DNA of 64,000 bases, taken from the NCBI GenBank assembly GCA_964482515.1, contig CAYZXT010000001.1:171622-235621 (forward strand), in the 5' to 3' direction. This DNA is from CAYZXT01 sp964482515 (lineage in GTDB: Bacteria > Elusimicrobiota > Elusimicrobia > FEN-1173). Shown here one piece after another: positions 33,046 to 41,379 of this stretch (position 1 is the first letter of the stretch; the number at the start of each line of letters is the position of its first letter). The notes beneath the pieces were generated by a model. That model was not told where the DNA came from, ran no database searches, and saw only the letters and a program-made list of their open reading frames with translations. The translations under genes were made by a program, and so were the position numbers.

Positions 33046-34140
33046 ATGGCGGATTTAATTCCCGTCGGTTACGGGCTCCGGAACTTTTCCGGCATGACGG
33101 GCGTGAGCCGCTACCTGCGCGAGGTGGCGCGGCGTCTCCCGCAGGCCGGTTTCGAGGCGCGGATCGCGACCCGGCGGCATGGAGCGTCGGAAAAGAGCCT
33201 GGCCGTTTCACAAGTTCCCTGGATCCCGTTGACCTCCTGGTCTCGCGCGGCGAGCTTCGATTATTTCGCCCGGCGGCGGTTGAAGTCCATGGGCGCGCGA
33301 TTGGTCCACGGACTGGGCGACCTCACGCGTCAGGACATCGTCTCCGTTAATAACTGCGACGCGGCGGCGGCCCGCTATGTTCCCGACGGACGGAAGCCCT
33401 CCGCGGGCGTGGACTACGTCCGCCGCGGACAGTTTTCGCCGGAGGGAAGCCGCGTCATCATCGCCATCTCCGACCTAGTGAGGCGCGACGTCGTCGAGTT
33501 CTACGGGGTCCCGCCCGAAAAGATCGTCCGGCTCTATTTCGGCGTCGATTTGGATAAGTTTCATCCCCGGCGGCGGAGCGGGTCGCGCGCGCGGCTGTTG
33601 AGCGCCGCGGGCTGGCCGGAGGAAACCAAGGTCGTTCTCTCGGTCCTGTCGGGCGATCCGGCCAAGCGGAATTTTTCCCTGTTGGCGCGCGCCGTCGAAC
33701 GTTTGTCCGAGAAACATCCCGCAGCGCTTTGCGTGGTGGGGAACATCCCCTGGCAGAAAGACGAGGCGGCCGCGCGGCTCGCCGGCAAAAAAATCTTCCA
33801 TCACGTCCCGGCCACGCCGCAGGTCGAGGACTACTACGCGGCGGCGGACGCCTTCGCCCTTCCGGCCCATTACGAGGAGTTCGGTTTGACGGTGCTCGAG
33901 GCCCTCGCCTCGGGCTGCCCCGTGGTTTCGAGCCGGCGCTGCGGGGCCTCCGAGCTTTTGGTAAAAGGCTATAATGGAGACGTTTTTGATGATATGAACG
34001 ATCCCGAAGAATTGTCCGAATTATTGCGGGGGATTCTTTTTTCCGGCGGCGGTTACTCCGGCGCCCGGGCCACGGCTGAAAAATATTCCTGGGAGAAGCA
34101 TGTGACCGATTTGACCGACATCTACCGGAAATTGTTGTGA
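33046..34140 (+). CDS. Glycosyltransferase family 4
   Basis: A 364-residue GT4 enzyme. The acceptor half begins with GYGLRNFSGMTGVSRYLREV, and the donor half has VLSVLSGDPAKRNFSLLARA (about 197). The catalytic region is LPAHYEEFGLTVLEALASGC (about 274; EEFGLTVLEA supplies the two Glu), then SRRCGASELLVKGYNGDVFD. It probably acts on LPS core or O-chain intermediates. It starts four bases after the acyltransferase stop and overlaps the O-antigen ligase gene by four bases. Confidence 0.9.
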   Translation: MADLIPVGYGLRNFSGMTGVSRYLREVARRLPQAGFEARIATRRHGASEKSLAVSQVPWIPLTSWSRAASFDYFARRRLKSMGARLVHGLGDLTRQDIVSVNNCDAAAARYVPDGRKPSAGVDYVRRGQFSPEGSRVIIAISDLVRRDVVEFYGVPPEKIVRLYFGVDLDKFHPRRRSGSRARLLSAAGWPEETKVVLSVLSGDPAKRNFSLLARAVERLSEKHPAALCVVGNIPWQKDEAAARLAGKKIFHHVPATPQVEDYYAAADAFALPAHYEEFGLTVLEALASGCPVVSSRRCGASELLVKGYNGDVFDDMNDPEELSELLRGILFSGGGYSGARATAEKYSWEKHVTDLTDIYRKLL

Positions 34141-35360
34141 GCGGAGTTCAATCCCTCCACTCTTTTCGACGGCTTGCCCTTGGCCTGACCGCGGCCTGCC
34201 TACCGATCTCCATCGCCGCTTCCAATGTCTGCGGCGCCCTGGCCCTCGCGGCCTGTGTGGTGCTCCTGTTCGCCGATCCGTCACGGCGGGAATATCGTTG
34301 GACCGGTTTGGAAATACCCTGGTTGATCTATCTTTCCGTTTGGTTCGCCGCGTCGGCTTTGTCGCCGTCCCCCGCCCGCAGCCTGTCGAAATTGTCGGCC
34401 TATGTCACCATTTTGTTTTTCCTGCTGGCCTCTCAAGGTCAGGACAAGGACGATCTGACGCGGAACGTCAAAATTTTTTTGGCCGCCTGCGGCGTGGCGG
34501 GACTCTGGGGCGTGCTGCAGTACGTTTCGGGCGCGGACTGGAATCCGGGGACCAACCAATTGTCCCTTCCCGATTGGATGACGTCGCTGCCGTCGAGCCT
34601 GGCCCAGGCGTTGGCCACGCGGAACGGGCGGTCCCTGGGATTTTTCAGCCACCCTCTCACCTACGCCGAGGTTCTGCTCGTAGGCTGGACCTTGAGCCTC
34701 GCCCAGATTTTTCAGCTTCACCGCAAGGCCGGGCCCTTCTGGCTGTTCGTCTTCTTCGCCACATCGGGAGGTCTGCTGTGCAGCGAGAGCCGCGGCGTTT
34801 GGCTTTCGATGTTCGTTCTGCTCGCCGTCTGGGGCGTCGTCCGCCGGAAGAAACGTGTCCTCATGGCCCTGGGTCTGTTGGTCGCGGCGGGAGGACTCCT
34901 GGTCGCATTCAATCCGAAAGTGCAGCACCGTGTGCAGAGCCTCCGACATGTCGCCGTGGATCCCTCCAGCAACATCCGTTTGGGGTTGTGGCGTGCGGCC
35001 GGCCGGGCGTTCGCCGAGCGTCCGGTTTTGGGCGTCGGGATGGGGAACGTCCGACTGGTATCCGGCGCAGGGCCGGAGCCCAATAAGGTTTGGTCGGAGA
35101 CGCACAATATCTTCCTTCAGGCGGGCGTAGAAGCGGGGATCGTCGGCCTGGCCGCATTCTGCGGATTTCTTTTCGCGGCGGCACGGCTCCTTTGGCGGGC
35201 GTCCTCTCCCGGATGGCGCGACGGCCTATTCTTCGCGTTCGTCGGGATATTGTTCGCGGGGTTGACCGAATCCTGGATGCGCGACGCGGAAGTCATGATC
35301 GTGATGAATTTTATTCTGGGGAGCGCCGCCCTCGCGATGCGGAGGAAACAGGATGCCTAA
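34137..35360 (+). CDS. waaL: O-antigen ligase family protein
   Basis: A 407-residue polytopic membrane protein with about ten to twelve helices. The Wzy_C periplasmic loop is short and contains FGVGMGNVR-like GVGMGNVRLVSG (about 298) and ETHNIFLQAGVEAGIVGLAA (about 320), typical of WaaL-type ligases. Unlike the two proteins at 7.2-12.4 kb it lacks TPRs and is of ordinary WaaL length. It would join undecaprenyl-linked O-chain to the lipid A core. The symbol is by family resemblance and context; polymerase activity (Wzy) is the alternative. GTG start, overlapping the GT4 stop. Confidence 0.78.
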   Translation: MSGVQSLHSFRRLALGLTAACLPISIAASNVCGALALAACVVLLFADPSRREYRWTGLEIPWLIYLSVWFAASALSPSPARSLSKLSAYVTILFFLLASQGQDKDDLTRNVKIFLAACGVAGLWGVLQYVSGADWNPGTNQLSLPDWMTSLPSSLAQALATRNGRSLGFFSHPLTYAEVLLVGWTLSLAQIFQLHRKAGPFWLFVFFATSGGLLCSESRGVWLSMFVLLAVWGVVRRKKRVLMALGLLVAAGGLLVAFNPKVQHRVQSLRHVAVDPSSNIRLGLWRAAGRAFAERPVLGVGMGNVRLVSGAGPEPNKVWSETHNIFLQAGVEAGIVGLAAFCGFLFAAARLLWRASSPGWRDGLFFAFVGILFAGLTESWMRDAEVMIVMNFILGSAALAMRRKQDA

Positions 35361-35901
35361 GCGGCCCGCCGTTTTCCTCGACCGCGACGGCACGTTGATG
35401 AAGGACGCCGTCTACGCGGACCATCCGGACGACGTGGATGTTTACCGCCGGGCGCCGGCCGCGCTCAGGCTTTTGCAGAAGGCCGGCTTTGCCTTGGTCG
35501 TCGTCACCAATCAGTCCGGACTCGGGCGCGGCTACTTCACGTGGGCGCAGCTTCGGCGCGTGCACGGCCGGTTGGACCAACTGTTGCGACGCCGGGGCGT
35601 TCGACTCGATGGGTTTTTCATTTGCCCGCACCGGCCGTCCGACGGATGCAAATGCCGCAAGCCCAAGGTCGATCTCGTGAAACAGGCGGCGCGGAAATTG
35701 AATCTGGACCTGAAGGGTTCCGTCATGGTGGGCGACCGGGTTTTGGATCTGGAAATGGCCCGGAAACTGAAAATTTCGGGCGTCCGGGTTAGGACCGGCC
35801 ACGGCTGGTCGGAAAAGCCCCGGGTGACCGGCGATTACGCCGGACGCGACCTCATGGACGCGGCCCGCTGGATCCTGGCCAAAAGAAGGGGTTCGCTTTA
35901 A
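35353..35901 (+). CDS. gmhB: D-glycero-D-manno-heptose 1,7-bisphosphate 7-phosphatase
   Basis: A 182-residue HAD phosphatase of the GmhB/HisB-N type. It has AVFLDRDGTLMKDAVY (nucleophile DRD near residues 10-12), VVTNQSGLGRGYFTWAQL (about 51), the zinc-binding FICPHRPSDGCKCRKPK (about 91) and VMVGDRVLDLEMAR (about 124). It removes the 7-phosphate in ADP-heptose synthesis, fitting the kinase gene at 40.3 kb and the GT9 heptosyltransferases. It overlaps the ligase gene by eight bases and the GT39 gene by one. Confidence 0.92.
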   Translation: MPKRPAVFLDRDGTLMKDAVYADHPDDVDVYRRAPAALRLLQKAGFALVVVTNQSGLGRGYFTWAQLRRVHGRLDQLLRRRGVRLDGFFICPHRPSDGCKCRKPKVDLVKQAARKLNLDLKGSVMVGDRVLDLEMARKLKISGVRVRTGHGWSEKPRVTGDYAGRDLMDAARWILAKRRGSL

Positions 35902-38123
35902 TGGTTCCGAAGAAACCGGTTTTGTCCCGCACAAGTCCCGCCGTTTACGCCTGGCATGGTTTCCTGCTCGCGGCCCTCGTCCTCGTGCAGGGCGTTTATC
36001 TCCTTTGGTGGCTGCGCAACGACACCCGTCCGCCGGCCTGGGACGAGTCACACCATCTCCTGATCGCCGAGAATTACAGCCGCGCCATCGAGGACCGGAA
36101 CTGGGAAGCCCTGGTCCGCCCCGTTTTTTCCAACTACCCGCCGCTCTATCATCTCACCCTGTCTCCCTTCATGGATCGCTCGGAGGATGTGAACGCCGTC
36201 GTCAAGAAGGCCATCGGCGTCAACATCGGCTATCTGTGTTTGTTGATCGTGGCCGTCTATTTTCTGGGGGAAGCGCTTGTGTCGTCGGAGGCGGGGTTCT
36301 GCGCCGCGGCCATGGCGTCTTTCTCGCCGATCATGCTCTGGTTGGCGCACCGGCCCATGATCGACATGCCCTTGGCCGCCTGGGTGGCTCTGGCGTTGCT
36401 CTGCCTGGTGCAGTCCGATTATTTTGAGAAACCGTGGTGGAGCCTGGCTCTGGGACTTGCCTTCGGCGCGGGCATGATGACCAAGTGGTCCTTCATCGTT
36501 TACGCCGGCGTCCCCGTGGCCTGGGGATTCATCCGCGCTGTCATCGGCGGCCGGTGGCGGCCGATCCTCCTGTTCCTGCTCGGCGCCGTCGTCGTGGCGG
36601 GACCTTGGTACGCGTTCAACGGACTGCCTTCCGTCCTGAAAACGCAAAAACTGGCGGCGATCAAGGAGGCGCGCGACCCGGCCCGCTGGAGTTTCGCGAG
36701 CGCCACCTGGTATCTGCGCGCCGCGGCCAACGACGGAATCATGTGGCCCATGGCGCTGGCCGCCGTCGCCGGCATTGTGGCGGCCGTCCTCAGCGGGCGC
36801 TGGCTGCTTCTGACGTGGATGTTGGTTCCCCTGGTGTTTTTTAGCTCGGTGCAGAACAAGGACCTTCGCTATTACGTGCCGGCCCTGCCTTCCCTCGCTT
36901 TGATGATTGCGGCCGTGCCCGAGCGTTTTTCCGCCGGGTCGCGGCGGCTTTGGTTCATCGGCTGGACCGGCCTGGCTGTTTTCCTCGGCGTCGCCTACGG
37001 AACGGCGGACCGCTGGCCGGCCCCGCTTCAAAGGGCCGCGGCCTTCGCCGGGCTCGAACCTCTTTACAACATGCGACGCGCGCCGGGGAACCCTTCCGAG
37101 ATGCACCACGACTATTCGTCGAAGGAAGACTGGAAGACCGACGAGATTTTAAAATTCATTCAAGACCGGTCCGTCGCAGGCAAACTCAGCCGGGTCAGCC
37201 TGATCAGCAACCATCCCTATTTCCAGACGTGGAACCTGCGTTTCGCGACGAAGGTCCGGGGGTGGAACGATATCGTCCTCTTCAACCCGAAACGCCGCTT
37301 GGGGGAATTCTCGGATTTCATCCTCTGGAAGACCGGGGACATGGGGCCGGAGTTCACGCTGGGTTACCTCGCGGACGCCGCCCGAATCCTGCAGGAACAG
37401 CCGCTCTGGCTGGAAAAAACCTTCACGCGCGTGATGCAATGGCCGCTGCCCGACGGCTCCCAGGCCGTCCTGTTCCAGCGCGACGTGAAAAGCGTGGCGT
37501 GGCCGTCGGCGCTGGGCGAAGTGGTTTTCGAGCTGAAACAATTCCCACTGCCCCGCTTCGAAGCAGAGGGGCTTCGCGTCCACCTCGTCCCCGCCTCCGC
37601 GGGCCAGGCGAAAAAGGGTGAATTCACTCGAATTGTTATAGAATGTGACCGCCTCGATTATCGCGGATTGGTTTTGGAAAGCGTCCGGATAGACGGCCGG
37701 GACGTCCAGATCAATTTACCGAGGCTGCTGGAAAATAGGGAGCTGCTCTTTCTCCGGGTGGGGGAACTCCGGCCGTCGGTCCAGATCGGCGGCGAGACCC
37801 TGGTCCGGTATCTTCAAGCGAGGGCCCGCTGGTTGCGCGACCCGCGGGTGGCGCTGGAAGACGGTCTTGTCCGCGTATCGGGGCGCGCGCATGGATTGCC
37901 TTTGAACGTGTCGGCCCGGGCGGAACTCTCCCCGACGCGCGACGCGGTGACGCTGACCTTGGATTCGGCGCGGATCGGCCCGGTTCCGCTCCCGCTGTTT
38001 TTAATCCGCGCTTATACGTGCAAGACGTTTTCTCTGGATCCGTCAAAGGATCTGCAGTTTCCAGTTCGCATGGACGAACTGACTATCAAAAATGGTCTGC
38101 TGACCGTGAGGAGTTCTTCGTGA
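35901..38123 (+). CDS. GT39-type membrane glycosyltransferase fused to a DUF2993/LmeA-like domain
   Basis: A 740-residue protein. Residues 1-530 resemble ArnT/PMT-type GT39 enzymes: about ten membrane helices, the first-loop acidic motif NDTRPPAWDESHH (about 38), FSNYPPLYHLT (about 73), and a periplasmic C-terminal domain. These use polyprenyl-phosphate sugars as donors. From about residue 535 the sequence changes to a beta-rich domain (ELKQFPLPRFEAEGLRV) and ends LDPSKDLQFPVRMDEL-TIKNGLLTV. This is the layout of DUF2993, a lipid-binding TULIP-like domain best known from actinobacterial LmeA. No stop, frameshift or ribosome site is seen at the junction. The domain ends the protein exactly, so a true fusion is likely. 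Confidence 0.78.
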   Translation: MVPKKPVLSRTSPAVYAWHGFLLAALVLVQGVYLLWWLRNDTRPPAWDESHHLLIAENYSRAIEDRNWEALVRPVFSNYPPLYHLTLSPFMDRSEDVNAVVKKAIGVNIGYLCLLIVAVYFLGEALVSSEAGFCAAAMASFSPIMLWLAHRPMIDMPLAAWVALALLCLVQSDYFEKPWWSLALGLAFGAGMMTKWSFIVYAGVPVAWGFIRAVIGGRWRPILLFLLGAVVVAGPWYAFNGLPSVLKTQKLAAIKEARDPARWSFASATWYLRAAANDGIMWPMALAAVAGIVAAVLSGRWLLLTWMLVPLVFFSSVQNKDLRYYVPALPSLALMIAAVPERFSAGSRRLWFIGWTGLAVFLGVAYGTADRWPAPLQRAAAFAGLEPLYNMRRAPGNPSEMHHDYSSKEDWKTDEILKFIQDRSVAGKLSRVSLISNHPYFQTWNLRFATKVRGWNDIVLFNPKRRLGEFSDFILWKTGDMGPEFTLGYLADAARILQEQPLWLEKTFTRVMQWPLPDGSQAVLFQRDVKSVAWPSALGEVVFELKQFPLPRFEAEGLRVHLVPASAGQAKKGEFTRIVIECDRLDYRGLVLESVRIDGRDVQINLPRLLENRELLFLRVGELRPSVQIGGETLVRYLQARARWLRDPRVALEDGLVRVSGRAHGLPLNVSARAELSPTRDAVTLTLDSARIGPVPLPLFLIRAYTCKTFSLDPSKDLQFPVRMDELTIKNGLLTVRSSS

Positions 38124-38677
38124 TCGGACGATGGCGAGTTTTTTTCGGGTTTGTGGCGGGATTTTTGTTTCTCTTTCTTTCCCACGCGGCTTCCTGGCCG
38201 CGGGTTTGGGCGGGGTTGGCGCTTTCGTTCATCGGGCTGCTCGTCCGCGCCTGGGCCGCCGGTTATTTGGAGAAGGGCAAGCGGCTGGCCCAGGACGGTC
38301 CTTACTCCTTCATTCGCCACCCGCTTTACGCCGGAAGTTTCCTCCTGGCTCTGGGTTTTTGCGTCGCGGGCACGGGGTCCTTCCGAACCTGGCACGGCGC
38401 GGTCCTTTGGGTCGTTTTCGTTGTCCTGTTTTTCGGAGTCTATCCGAAACGGATCCGCGAGGAGGAGGCCACGCTTGAGGCGCACTTCGGCGATCCCTGG
38501 CGCGAGTTTGTCCGTCTGCGGAAGCGCTTCCTTCCCCGCTTGTCGCCCGTTCGCCGCGACAATCCCGATACCTTCGTTCTGGCCCGCTACATCAAGAACA
38601 CCGAATATAACGCCTTCATCGGCTGGCTGGCCGGCGTGGCCGTGATCCTTTTCAAGGCATTCCAAGAATTGGGATAA
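38120..38677 (+). CDS. Isoprenylcysteine carboxyl methyltransferase (ICMT/PEMT)-family membrane protein
   Basis: A 185-residue membrane protein with about four hydrophobic helices. The family motif is clear: DGPYSFIRHPLYAGSFLLAL (about 60), then EEEATLEAHFGDPWREF (about 115). Relatives methylate isoprenylcysteine or phospholipids using SAM; bacterial members are mostly uncharacterised. The GTG at 38120 is chosen because GAGGAG lies seven bases upstream and it overlaps the GT39 stop (GTGA). An upstream in-frame ATG would read through the GT39 3' end. Its substrate here is unknown. Confidence 0.8.
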   Translation: MIGRWRVFFGFVAGFLFLFLSHAASWPRVWAGLALSFIGLLVRAWAAGYLEKGKRLAQDGPYSFIRHPLYAGSFLLALGFCVAGTGSFRTWHGAVLWVVFVVLFFGVYPKRIREEEATLEAHFGDPWREFVRLRKRFLPRLSPVRRDNPDTFVLARYIKNTEYNAFIGWLAGVAVILFKAFQELG

Positions 38678-39513
38678 TGACCGCCGGCCTCGTTCGATTC
38701 CTGCGCAGGCAACCCACGGGGTTGTTGCTTCCTTTGCTTCTGTTGTCCATCCCCTCCCTGGCGGAGACCCCCGCTTTCATCTGGCGGAGCCGGCCCAACG
38801 CGGCTTTTCAAGTCGGCGAGTCCATTCTTTATGTGATCAAGTACGGGATCGTTCCCTCCGGTTTCGCGACGCTGGAAATCCCCAATGAAGAGATGGTCGG
38901 CGACCGCAAGGCTTTCCATATTGTCTCCCGCGCCAAAACCAACAAGGGAACGGACGTTTTTTTTAAGGTGCGGGACGTGAATGAATCGTGGATGGACGTG
39001 GAGAGCCTTTGCTCTCTCCGGTTTTATCAGCATTTAAGGGAAGGACTGCATGAGCGGCTCACCCGGACTGAATACGATCACCCCAACGGAAAATTCATTT
39101 TTTGGAAGCGCCGCAAAGGGAAGGAAACCACGAACGAAGGCGGAATGCCGCCCTATGTTCAGGATGTCCTTTCCAGCCTTTATTACATCCGCACCCAGGA
39201 GTTGGAGGTGGGGAAGGATTACGCCCTGGACGCCAATTCCAGCGGCAAAACCTGGCCGTTAAAGGTCCATGTGGAAAAGATCCAGACCATCAAAGTCCCG
39301 GCGGGGAGGTTTGAATGTTATAAGGTGGAACCTATCCTGGCGGGGGACGGCATCTTTCAGCAGAAGGGCAAGCTGGAGGTCTGGTTGACGCGTGATGAGC
39401 GCAAAATCCCGGTGCTTTTGAGGTCCCGGGTCATGGTGGGGGCCTTTGACGCGGAGATGCAGGCATACCGCCCGGACGGTTCCGGTGAGGACCCCGCCGC
39501 CAGGGCTTTTTGA
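38677..39513 (+). CDS. DUF3108 domain-containing exported protein
   Basis: A 278-residue protein with a signal peptide (LLLPLLLLSIPSLAET) and a DUF3108 domain. Recognisable are FQVGESILYVIKYGIVPSGF (about 45), SRAKTNKGTDVFFKVRDVNE, then VQDVLSSLYYIRTQELEVGK (about 160) and VPAGRFECYKVEPILAGDG (about 208), and WLTRDERKIPVLLRSRVMVG near the end. DUF3108 proteins are periplasmic, beta-rich and often linked to outer-membrane or LPS loci. It closes the envelope gene run; its ATG shares a base with the upstream TAA. Confidence 0.85.
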   Translation: MTAGLVRFLRRQPTGLLLPLLLLSIPSLAETPAFIWRSRPNAAFQVGESILYVIKYGIVPSGFATLEIPNEEMVGDRKAFHIVSRAKTNKGTDVFFKVRDVNESWMDVESLCSLRFYQHLREGLHERLTRTEYDHPNGKFIFWKRRKGKETTNEGGMPPYVQDVLSSLYYIRTQELEVGKDYALDANSSGKTWPLKVHVEKIQTIKVPAGRFECYKVEPILAGDGIFQQKGKLEVWLTRDERKIPVLLRSRVMVGAFDAEMQAYRPDGSGEDPAARAF

Positions 39514-39520
39514 TAAATCC

Positions 39521-39560
39521 TTGAAAAAAACGTTGTAATCTTGTTGAATTTCGTTAAACT
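39521..39560 (+). promoter_or_regulatory. Probable promoter region, exact hexamers uncertain
   Basis: An AT-rich island in otherwise GC-rich DNA holds two possible pairs: TTGAAA (39521) with TTGAAT (39544, 17-base spacer), or TTGTAA (39533) with TAAACT (39555, 16-base spacer). Either would start RNA 50-70 bases before the membrane-protein gene at 39617. Confidence 0.45.
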
Positions 39561-39616
39561 TACACTTACGGATTCATTTTTAGTGGGGATTTTAATACTC
39601 GTTGAAAGGATGACCT

Positions 39617-40234
39617 ATGACAACAAAGGCATTTTCTAAGAAAGAGGCGTTGCAGTTCGGTTGGAACACCATGAAAACCAACGTGGGGTTCTTCATCGGA
39701 TTGCTCCTGATCGTTTGGGCTATTTCCGTTATCCCGGGCATCATTAATAATTTCGTCAAGGTCACGGCCGTCGCCCTGATCGTGGCCATCGTCTTCCGGT
39801 TCATCCAATGGTTTCTGGAGATCGGCCTCATCAAGATCAGCCTGGCTTTTGTGGACGGGAAAACGCCGGCCATTCCGGAGCTGTTTTCCGGCAAAGAGGT
39901 TTATTGGAAATACGTCGGCGGCACCATCCTCTACGGGTTGATCGTCTTCGGCGGCATCCTGCTGTTGATCGTGCCGGGGATCATCTGGTCCATCCAGTTC
40001 TTTTTCTACAGCTACCTGATCGTGGAAAAGGGAATGAAGCCCATCGACGCCTTGAAGGCCAGCTCGGCCATGACCAAGGGGCATAAATGGGAATTGTTCC
40101 TCTTCGGCTTGATCACGCTCGGCGTCAATTTGCTCGGCGCCCTCTGCTTGCTGGTCGGGCTTTTCGCCACCGTCCCCACGACTTTGGTGGCCCTGGCGAC
40201 GATCTACCGCAAGCTGTCCAACCAGAACGCTTAG
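39617..40234 (+). CDS. Uncharacterised multipass membrane protein
   Basis: A 205-residue protein with four to five hydrophobic segments (about 24-45, 48-68, 98-130 and 160-195). The start FSKKEALQFGWNTMKTNVGF and the middle PGIIWSIQFFFYSYLIVEKG-MKPIDALKASSAMTKGHKWEL resemble DUF975-like and glycerophosphodiesterase-membrane-domain-like proteins, where a DAL-x-x-S segment follows a PGI helix pair. No catalytic motif is visible. It has its own promoter-like region and terminator, so it looks monocistronic. Confidence 0.7.
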   Translation: MTTKAFSKKEALQFGWNTMKTNVGFFIGLLLIVWAISVIPGIINNFVKVTAVALIVAIVFRFIQWFLEIGLIKISLAFVDGKTPAIPELFSGKEVYWKYVGGTILYGLIVFGGILLLIVPGIIWSIQFFFYSYLIVEKGMKPIDALKASSAMTKGHKWELFLFGLITLGVNLLGALCLLVGLFATVPTTLVALATIYRKLSNQNA

Positions 40235-40266
40235 TTAACGTCCGGTCATAGTCATCCTTTAATGGT

Positions 40267-40304
40267 CCGCCCATTCGGGGTTCGCCCCGGGTGGGCGGTT
40301 CTTT
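40267..40304 (+). terminator. Intrinsic terminator
   Basis: CCGCCCA (40267-40273) pairs with TGGGCGG (40292-40298), with an inner GGGG-TTCG-CCCC helix, followed by TTCTTTT. It ends the transcript of the upstream membrane-protein gene. Confidence 0.85.
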
Positions 40305-40347
40305 TGTGCATGTTCGAGCGATCAGGATTTGATGTTTTTTTTCGAAT

Positions 40348-41379
40348 TTGGTAAAAATTCTCGTGCCAACCGTTACGACTGGAAAATCCTTAAAAACATC
40401 CCAGCTTATTTCGCGGCTCAGCCGCTTCGCCAGGACGCCCGTCTTGGTTGTGGGCGACCTCATGGTGGACCGCTATATCCGCGGCCAGGTGAACCGCCTC
40501 TCCCCGGAAGCGCCGGTTCCCGTTGTCCACGTGCGGCAGGAAGATTTCATGCCGGGCGGCGCGGGGAACGTGGCTTGCAACATCGCGGCCCTGGGCGGAA
40601 TCCCGTATCTTATTTCCGTGGTGGGTCAGGACGCCGAGGGCGACCGCCTTGTCTCCCTTCTCCGCGAGCGCGGCGTGGACGTGGACGGCATGGTGAAGGA
40701 CGATTCCCGCCCCACGATCGTTAAAACGCGCGTCATGGCGGGCCACCAGCAGGTGGTTCGCTTCGACCACGAAAGCCATCAGCCGCTGCAACGGGAAATC
40801 AACGCCGCCGTCCTGCGCCGCATTCAAGGTGTTCTCCCTAAAGTGAAGGGCATCATCATTTCCGATTACGGCAAGGGTTTGATCAACGCCAGCCTGCTGC
40901 CCTCCATCCTCGCCCTGGCCCGCCGCCACAAGAAAATCGTCACCGTCGATCCCAAGGTGGAGCATTTCCTGCGCTACCGCGGCGTCCATTGCATCACCCC
41001 CAATCTGAAGGAAGCCATGGAGGGGATGCGTTCCCTTCCGCCCAAAACGGACGCGGACGTCGATGCTTTGGGCCGCCGGATTTTGACGCGGCTCAAATCT
41101 CACACGGTGTTGATCACACGCGGCGAGAGGGGCATGAGCCTCTATGAAGCGTCGGGCAAGGTCACCCATATCCCGTCCCAGGCTTTGGAAGTCTTCGACG
41201 TGACCGGCGCGGGCGACACGGTGATCTCGACGTTCACGCTGGCCCTCGCGTCGGGCGCATCCTGGATCGAGGCCGCCCACCTCTCCAACCTGGCGGCGGG
41301 CGTGGTGGTGGCCAAGCTCGGCACGGCCACGGCGAAGCCCGATGAAATCCGCGCGGCCATGGCCCATTGGAAGCAATGA
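40348..41379 (+). CDS. rfaE1: D-glycero-D-manno-heptose-7-phosphate kinase (HldE kinase domain, RfaE1)
   Basis: A 343-residue PfkB-family kinase equal to the N-terminal domain of HldE. It has VLVVGDLMVDRYIRGQVNRL (about 32), PGGAGNVACNIAALGG (about 69), IIISDYGKGL (about 167), VTVDPKV and the catalytic DVTGAGDTVIS (about 284). The cytidylyl/adenylyltransferase half of HldE is absent, so the two activities are split here. TTG 40348 or GTG 40363 could be the start; neither has a good ribosome site. It overlaps kdsB by four bases. Confidence 0.9.
   Translation: MVKILVPTVTTGKSLKTSQLISRLSRFARTPVLVVGDLMVDRYIRGQVNRLSPEAPVPVVHVRQEDFMPGGAGNVACNIAALGGIPYLISVVGQDAEGDRLVSLLRERGVDVDGMVKDDSRPTIVKTRVMAGHQQVVRFDHESHQPLQREINAAVLRRIQGVLPKVKGIIISDYGKGLINASLLPSILALARRHKKIVTVDPKVEHFLRYRGVHCITPNLKEAMEGMRSLPPKTDADVDALGRRILTRLKSHTVLITRGERGMSLYEASGKVTHIPSQALEVFDVTGAGDTVISTFTLALASGASWIEAAHLSNLAAGVVVAKLGTATAKPDEIRAAMAHWKQ

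Noticed and set aside
33970..33977. TATAAT-like promoter within the GT4 gene at 33046-34140
   Set aside because: No -35 hexamer lies at a suitable distance, and the downstream gene is already translationally coupled.
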